Below, in pieces: positions 7,150 through 11,173 of a stretch of DNA of 11,173 bases (position 1 is its first letter; every line of letters starts with the position of its first letter). Origin of the DNA: Desulfobacteraceae bacterium (GTDB lineage Bacteria > Desulfobacterota > Desulfobacteria > Desulfobacterales > Desulfosalsimonadaceae). The notes below the pieces were generated by a model, which searched no databases, was not told the DNA's origin, and was given only the letters and a program-made list of their open reading frames with translations. The translations under genes and the position numbers were made by a program. The stretch spans positions 1-11,173 of the forward strand of contig SLGU01000259.1 in the NCBI GenBank assembly GCA_007136525.1. Direction: 5' to 3'.

Positions 7150-8748
7150 TCAGGCCTTTTCCCCGGCAATTTCACTGAACAGAAGGGGATTTGTGGCATA
7201 GTTGATGGCAACGTCGTAATCAATGATCCCTTTCTTGTAAAGAGAAACAAGGGACTGGTCCAACGGGTAAAACTCATCGGTACCGCTTTCCATCTGGGAC
7301 CGGACCTGATGCAGTTTGCCTTCCCGGATAAACGTGCTCATGCGGTATGAATTGGCAAACTTCTCCGTTGCGACCACCACGCCTTTGCCGTCCAGCCGGG
7401 GAATCAGCCGCTGGGCAAAAGAAAGCAGCAGGGAATCGGCCAGAAGCATCTGGACCATGTTCTGCTGGTGCGCCGGAAACATGTTGATAATGATCCGGAA
7501 AACAGCCGTAGAATCCGCGGCATTCATGGTGGAAAGCACCAGGTGGCCCGTTCGGGCTGCCCGCAGGGCAATTTCAAAGCTTTCCATATCCCTGAGTTCA
7601 CCAATAACGATCACGTCCGGCGCCTGGCGGAAAATGCCGCGCAGCCCCTGTGCGAAACTGGGGGTATCCCTGCCGATTTCCCGCTGGTTCACGTTGCTTT
7701 TCTTGTGAGAGTGCAAGTATTCGACCGGGTCCTCCAGGGTGATGATATTGCACTTGCGGGTGGAGTTGATGATGTCGACAATGGCGTTCAAGGTTGTGGA
7801 CTTGCCGCTGCCTGCCGGACCGGATACAAGAATCAGCCCCTGGGGCTTGAGCGCAAAGCCTTTCAGCCATGCGGGCAGGCCCAGTTCTTCCAGCGTGCCG
7901 ATTTTGTCGGTCACATGGCGGATGCTGATAGAAACCGAATTGCGCTGGCGATAGAAGTTCATCCGGAACCGGCCGATATTCGGATAGGTTATGGCAACAT
8001 CGATTTCATTTTTTTCGAGAAACATCTCCCATTGATCCTGCGCCAACAGCTCTTTTGCATAATATTCGCAGTCAAAGGGGCCGAGAAACGAGGTGGAAAA
8101 GCGTTGAAGCTGGGAACGCAATTTTATCGACGGCGGCGCCCCCGGGGCCAGCAGCATGTCGCTGGCACCGGTTTTGATAAACTGGGACAATAAGGACTCA
8201 ATTCTTGGCGAACCCTGCGCTTCCGTTTTATCCGACAAGGCCCGTTTTTCTATGTCTTTACCCTTCAGCCCGTCCCGGAAGTCTGCGGAAATCAGGTTCA
8301 GGGCCGCTTCCATCATGAAAAAAGGAACGATAAACGGTTTAATGGTCTTCCCGATGGTAAATTCAAGATCGCTTATCGTCACAAAGTCCTGGGGGCTTAT
8401 CATAGCAAGGGTAAGCGTGTTGCCCTCTACGGAGACCGGCAGTATCTTGTACCGAAGCATTTTGTCCAGGGGGATAAGATCGAGCACATCCTGCTCGATA
8501 TCCACCGTGAAAAGGTTGACAAACGGCACGCCGAATTTCCTGGAAAGGATCACCAGCAGGTCGTTGATCCTCAAAAAACCCATTTCAATAAGGATGGAAC
8601 CCAGGGGGAGGTCGACCTGGGTGCGACGCTTAAGCGCTTTCTGGAGCTGGTCCTCGGAAATCAGGCCATTTTTGATCAATGATTCGCCCAATCGCTCCTT
8701 GCCTGAAAATACGTCTTTTGGAGTCGGTTTTCCTGATGTTTTTGTCAT
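7150..8748 (-). CDS. PilT-like type IV pilus ATPase with GspE/MshE-type N-terminal domain
   Basis: Secretion/pilus ATPase of 532 residues, longer than PilT (about 350). Residues 17 to about 80 form a GspE/MshE-type N-terminal domain with two tandem RLG/PLG motifs: RLGESLIKNGLISEDQL from 19, and PLGSILIEMGFLRINDL from 48. After a linker comes a PilT-like motor: Walker A GPAGSGKST (310-318, Lys316), Asp box TLEDPVEYLH (337-346), INQREIG-like VNQREIG, Walker B DVIVIGELRD (378-387), and His box TGHLVLSTMNAADS (400-413). The second His-box histidine (TLHT in PilT) is Asn409. The C-terminus keeps FIREGKLHQVRS and PLDQSLVSLYKKG as in PilT and lacks the tetracysteine motif of PilB/GspE. The start is ATG 8748, six bases after GGAGG; an open frame continuing to 9048 is not coding because it crosses a terminator and the promoter. 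Probably a retraction-type motor, acting at the cytoplasmic face of the pilus base; no other pilus genes are nearby. Confidence 0.9.
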   Translation of the reverse strand: MTKTSGKPTPKDVFSGKERLGESLIKNGLISEDQLQKALKRRTQVDLPLGSILIEMGFLRINDLLVILSRKFGVPFVNLFTVDIEQDVLDLIPLDKMLRYKILPVSVEGNTLTLAMISPQDFVTISDLEFTIGKTIKPFIVPFFMMEAALNLISADFRDGLKGKDIEKRALSDKTEAQGSPRIESLLSQFIKTGASDMLLAPGAPPSIKLRSQLQRFSTSFLGPFDCEYYAKELLAQDQWEMFLEKNEIDVAITYPNIGRFRMNFYRQRNSVSISIRHVTDKIGTLEELGLPAWLKGFALKPQGLILVSGPAGSGKSTTLNAIVDIINSTRKCNIITLEDPVEYLHSHKKSNVNQREIGRDTPSFAQGLRGIFRQAPDVIVIGELRDMESFEIALRAARTGHLVLSTMNAADSTAVFRIIINMFPAHQQNMVQMLLADSLLLSFAQRLIPRLDGKGVVVATEKFANSYRMSTFIREGKLHQVRSQMESGTDEFYPLDQSLVSLYKKGIIDYDVAINYATNPLLFSEIAGEKA

Positions 8749-8754
8749 TGCTAT

Positions 8755-8759
8755 CCTCC
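8755..8759 (-). promoter_or_regulatory. Ribosome binding site of the PilT-like gene
   Basis: GGAGG on the - strand, six bases before the ATG at 8748. It decides the start against the longer open frame upstream, whose first 100 codons show low-complexity, Arg-rich and hydrophobic sequence unlike any ATPase N-terminus. Confidence 0.8.
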
Positions 8760-8856
8760 GGGAAGTCTCTTTGATCGTGCATTTTCCGCGCCGCCAGGGA
8801 ATGTTGAAATTCAGCCGTTTTGGTGGTACCATCGACACCAGCAGATGTGGTGGCGT

Positions 8857-8885
8857 ATAATAAAAAACAACAAAAATAATTTCAA
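8857..8885 (-). promoter_or_regulatory. Sigma-70-type promoter of the PilT-like gene
   Basis: On the - strand, TTGAAA (8885-8880) is followed after exactly 17 bases by TATTAT (8862-8857). Each hexamer matches 5 of 6 consensus bases, and the surroundings are very AT-rich. The predicted start of transcription is near 8850, giving a leader of about 100 bases before the ATG at 8748. It lies just downstream of the terminator that ends the thiolase unit, so the ATPase gene should be transcribed independently. Confidence 0.6.
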
Positions 8886-8915
8886 TAAAAAATTCAAACA
8901 AATAGCGTAAAGACA

Positions 8916-8958
8916 AAAAAGGGAGCAAATGAAGGCATCCTTCATTTGCTCCCTTTTT
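8916..8958 (-). terminator. Strong rho-independent terminator after the thiolase gene
   Basis: A perfect 20-bp inverted repeat, AAAAAGGGAGCAAATGAAGG (8916-8935) and its exact complement at 8939-8958, encloses a 3-base loop. On the - strand the stem ends in a run of T's, giving a classical intrinsic terminator 45 bp after the thiolase stop. It is nearly symmetric and could also act on the + strand, though no + strand gene reads into it. Confidence 0.9.
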
Positions 8959-9002
8959 ATCACAACTGAACCACGGGCCGTCTGCCCATGATCTGCGCCA
9001 TG

Positions 9003-10178
9003 CTACCGTCGAACGACCATGGCCACGGCCTCCCCGCCGCCGAGACATAGTGAAGCAACTCCTTTATGAGCATCCCGGCGCTTCATTTCATAAAGCAGCG
9101 TTACAAGCACACGGCACCCGGATGCCCCGATGGGATGCCCCAGGGCGACACTGCCGCCATTGACGTTGACATTGGCATCACCCAAACCGAGCTCCCGCAT
9201 CACACCCACCGTCGAACCTGAAAACGCCTCATTGATTTCAAACAAATCCACATCTGCAAGGGATATTCCCTCTTTCTCCAAACACCTGGGAATCGCATAC
9301 ATGGGCGCCATGAGCACGTATTTCATATCGATGCCGGCGGTGGCCTGGGCGCCTATGGATGCGAGAATCTCACATCCCAGCGCTTCCGCTTTATCTCTGG
9401 ACATCACGACCACTGCCGCCGCACCATCGCTGATTATCGATGCATTGCCCGCCGTTCCCACACCGTCCTTCTTGAATGCGGGTTTCATTTTGGAAAGGGT
9501 GTCAAAATCAGTGGGAACCGGGTTTTCATCTTTTGAGAATTCCGTTATTTGACCTTTTCGCCCTTTGACCGGCACGGTCATTGTTTCCGCGTCAAACCGG
9601 CCGGACTGAAGGGCTTCAAGCGCCCGCGCATAAGACATTTCCGCATACCGGTCCTGGTCTTCCCGGCTGACCGAATATTTTTCAGAACTCAGTTCATTCG
9701 ATATGCCCATGTGAAAGTCATTGACAATATCCCACAGGCCGTCATGGACCATGTGGTCTTCCAGTGTACCGGGTCCCATCCGGTATCCGAAGCGGGCTTT
9801 TTCCAGGTAATAGGGCGCCATACTCATATTTTCCATGCCGCCCGCAACGACCACCTCGGCATCCCCGCATATTATAGCCTGGGCCGCCAGCATGACGGAT
9901 TTCAGGCCCGAGCCGCATACCTTGTTTACGGTAATGCATCCCGTATCCCATGGCAGGCCCGCTTTGACAGCCGCCTGGCGGGCGGGATTCTGCCCGTAGC
10001 CGCATGGCAGGACCATGCCCATGATGGCCTCATCCACGATAGCCTTATCAATGCCCGCACGGGCAATCGCTTCCTGAATCACCATGGCGCCAAGATCCGT
10101 GGCGCCGGTGCCCGCCAGGGAACCGTTATAGGCGCCAAGCGGGGTCCGCACCGCACTCACAATAACCGGTTGTTTCAT
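9003..10178 (-). CDS. Acetyl-CoA C-acetyltransferase (thiolase)
   Basis: Thiolase-family enzyme of 391 residues, the normal length, that interconverts two acetyl-CoA and acetoacetyl-CoA plus CoA. All catalytic residues are present: the acylated nucleophile Cys88 in VNKVCGSGLKS, His348 in ALGHPIGASGCR, and Cys378 in SLCLGGGEAVA. The N-terminus reads VIVSAVRTPLGAYNGSL, and EINEAFSG is also conserved. The start ATG 10178 has GGAGG four bases upstream. It is the second gene of a leftward unit behind the acyl-CoA mutase, with a 120-bp gap, and is closed by a strong terminator. The pairing suggests the last step of butyryl-CoA beta-oxidation rather than polymer or mevalonate synthesis. The related substrate range (longer 3-ketoacyl-CoA) cannot be excluded from sequence. 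Confidence 0.95.
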   Translation of the reverse strand: MKQPVIVSAVRTPLGAYNGSLAGTGATDLGAMVIQEAIARAGIDKAIVDEAIMGMVLPCGYGQNPARQAAVKAGLPWDTGCITVNKVCGSGLKSVMLAAQAIICGDAEVVVAGGMENMSMAPYYLEKARFGYRMGPGTLEDHMVHDGLWDIVNDFHMGISNELSSEKYSVSREDQDRYAEMSYARALEALQSGRFDAETMTVPVKGRKGQITEFSKDENPVPTDFDTLSKMKPAFKKDGVGTAGNASIISDGAAAVVVMSRDKAEALGCEILASIGAQATAGIDMKYVLMAPMYAIPRCLEKEGISLADVDLFEINEAFSGSTVGVMRELGLGDANVNVNGGSVALGHPIGASGCRVLVTLLYEMKRRDAHKGVASLCLGGGEAVAMVVRR

Positions 10179-10182
10179 TTTT

Positions 10183-10187
10183 CCTCC
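10183..10187 (-). promoter_or_regulatory. Ribosome binding site of the thiolase gene
   Basis: GGAGG followed by AAAA and then the ATG at 10178 on the - strand. The strong site supports this start. Confidence 0.75.
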
Positions 10188-10215
10188 GTAAATTTCTTAT
10201 TATATTAATTCGTTA

Positions 10216-10233
10216 TCCGGTGCCAAGACCGGA
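10216..10233. other. Small GC-rich hairpin upstream of the thiolase gene
   Basis: TCCGGT (10216-10221) and ACCGGA (10228-10233) form a perfect 6-bp stem around loop GCCAAG. In the - strand direction no T run follows it, so it is unlikely to be a terminator between the mutase and thiolase genes. It may mark an RNA processing site or be fortuitous. Confidence 0.3.
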
Positions 10234-10254
10234 AAAATCCAAATCAAAAAACCA

Positions 10255-10299
10255 GTGGACCTTGTGGACTTGGTGGACTTAGTGGACATAATGGACATT
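10255..10299. repeat. Five-unit 9-bp tandem repeat (GTGGACNNN)
   Basis: GTGGAC recurs with exact 9-base period at 10255, 10264, 10273 and 10282, with a diverged fifth unit TGGAC at 10292 (unit start 10291, ATGGAC). The three variable bases are CTT, TTG, TTA, ATA and ATT. The array ends at the stop codon of the mutase gene on the other strand, so it occupies its immediate 3' region. The period is a multiple of three, so a + strand frame spells a repeated Val-Asp-Leu, but nothing else supports coding. Confidence 0.85.
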
Positions 10300-11173
10300 T
10301 ACATGTTCCGGCGATACTTGCCCCCCACTTCATATAGTGATCCCGTGATCTGGCCGAGAGAGCAGGCTCTCACCGTATTCATCATTTCTGCAAAGATATT
10401 GCCGCCGGATAGCACCGTGTCCTTGAGCTTGCTGATGGCTTCCGGCGCCTTTTCCCTGTTTTTCTCCTGGAAATCGTTAAGGCGCCTGAGCTGGGAGGCT
10501 TTTTCCGCTTCAGTGGCGCGGGCGAGCTCCAGGTCCGAAAGAGCCGCATCCGGGTCATAATCCGGGCTGATAAACGTGTTGACGCCGATGATGGGAAGCC
10601 CCCCTGAATGCTTCAGGTGCTCGTAGTACATGGATTCTTCCTGTATTTTGCTGCGCTGGTAGCCCCGCTCCATGGCGCCCTGGACGCCGCCGCGCGACGT
10701 GATGCGATCGAACTCCGACAAAACGGCTTCTTCCACCAGGTCCGTCAGCGTTTCGATGATAAAACTGCCCTGGTTCTGGTTTTCATTTTTGGTCAGACCG
10801 AATTCCCGGTTCAAAATGAGCTGGATTGCCAGGGATCGGCGGACGGACTCTGCCGAGGGCGTGGTGACAGCCTCATCATAGGCATTGGTGTGCAGGCTGT
10901 TGCAGTTGTCGTAGACGGCATAAAGGGCCTGCAGGGTTGTTCGGATGTCGTTGAACTGGATTTCCTGGCTGTGAAGCGAGCGTCCCGAGGTCTGGATGTG
11001 GTACTTAAGCATCTGTGACCGGACTTCCGCGCCGTATTTTTCCTTCAGGGCCACAGACCATATGCGCCGCGCCACCCTGCCGATAACGCTGTATTCGGGA
11101 TCCATGCCCGATGAGAAAAAATAGGACAGGTTCGGCGCGAAGCTGTCGATGGGCATGCCGCGGGACAGGTAAT
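10299..11173 (-). CDS. icmF: Fused isobutyryl-CoA mutase IcmF, C-terminal part (partial at window end)
   Basis: C-terminal ~290 residues of the substrate-binding barrel of a coenzyme B12-dependent acyl-CoA mutase; the gene continues past base 11173. The visible start reads [20 protein letters not shown], and further motifs are [69 protein letters not shown] and the ending [11 protein letters not shown]. These follow the IcmF pattern rather than the methylmalonyl-CoA mutase one (THCQTSGWSLTEQDP). IcmF carries a B12 domain, a G-protein chaperone domain and the mutase in one chain of about 1,090 residues and interconverts isobutyryl-CoA and butyryl-CoA. The B12 and GTPase domains would lie outside this window, so the fused form is inferred from similarity of this part. 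The following thiolase fits onward beta-oxidation. Confidence 0.85.
   Translation of the reverse strand, partial: YLSRGMPIDSFAPNLSYFFSSGMDPEYSVIGRVARRIWSVALKEKYGAEVRSQMLKYHIQTSGRSLHSQEIQFNDIRTTLQALYAVYDNCNSLHTNAYDEAVTTPSAESVRRSLAIQLILNREFGLTKNENQNQGSFIIETLTDLVEEAVLSEFDRITSRGGVQGAMERGYQRSKIQEESMYYEHLKHSGGLPIIGVNTFISPDYDPDAALSDLELARATEAEKASQLRRLNDFQEKNREKAPEAISKLKDTVLSGGNIFAEMMNTVRACSLGQITGSLYEVGGKYRRNM

Noticed and set aside
8749..8850. c-di-GMP riboswitch in the leader of the PilT-like gene
   Set aside because: The leader lacks the conserved GEMM core elements, so only an ordinary 5' leader is supported.
8749..9048. N-terminal extension of the PilT-like gene back to an ATG at 9048
   Set aside because: It would cross the terminator at 8916-8958 and the promoter, overlap the thiolase end, and ignore the strong GGAGG before 8748.
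9549..10208. 219-codon + strand frame opposite the thiolase gene
   Set aside because: It is antisense to all thiolase active-site motifs and has no recognisable domain.
10255..10560. + strand frame starting with repeated Val-Asp-Leu
   Set aside because: The start is only the tandem repeat, and the rest is antisense to the conserved end of the mutase.

Overview
The window (about 55% GC by eye) looks like chromosomal DNA from a sulfate-reducing or related anaerobic member of the Desulfobacterota, probably Desulfobacterales. The basis is a fused AspRS-GatC protein, an IcmF-type acyl-CoA mutase next to a thiolase, and a palindromic intergenic repeat of a kind I associate with that group. This is inference from gene content; no rRNA or marker search was possible.

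Left half (218-5124, + strand): an Asn-tRNA (and possibly Gln-tRNA) formation operon. The first gene encodes a complete bacterial AspRS that continues, in the same frame, into a GatC domain. Its anticodon-binding domain carries the His and Gly residues typical of non-discriminating AspRS. The second gene is a GatA homologue that has lost all three residues of the amidase catalytic triad: Lys is Arg, the segment with the cis-Ser is deleted, and the nucleophile Ser is Glu. It also lacks the usual N-terminus. The third gene is GatB, with its kinase-site residues and zinc cysteines intact but the highly conserved DYRYFPEPD motif degenerate. Together they suggest a transamidosome with one subunit covalently tethered to the synthetase and a GatA that should not hydrolyse glutamine. 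This is the most interesting signal in the window.

Middle (5125-7107, + strand): an imperfect palindromic repeat of about 177 bp directly after the gatB stop. It is followed by a membrane-anchored coiled-coil protein of unknown function and an alpha/beta hydrolase with Cys at the nucleophile elbow.

Right half (7150-11173, - strand): a PilT-like ATPase preceded by a GspE/MshE-type N-terminal domain with candidate c-di-GMP-binding motifs. It has its own promoter and a strong ribosome binding site. Upstream lies a two-gene unit reading leftwards: the C-terminal part of a fused isobutyryl-CoA mutase (running off the window end), a 9-bp tandem repeat in the gap, an acetyl-CoA acetyltransferase, and a perfect 20-bp stem terminator. 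The pair fits isobutyrate/butyrate oxidation to acetyl-CoA. No tRNA, rRNA, CRISPR array, insertion sequence or phage gene was seen.
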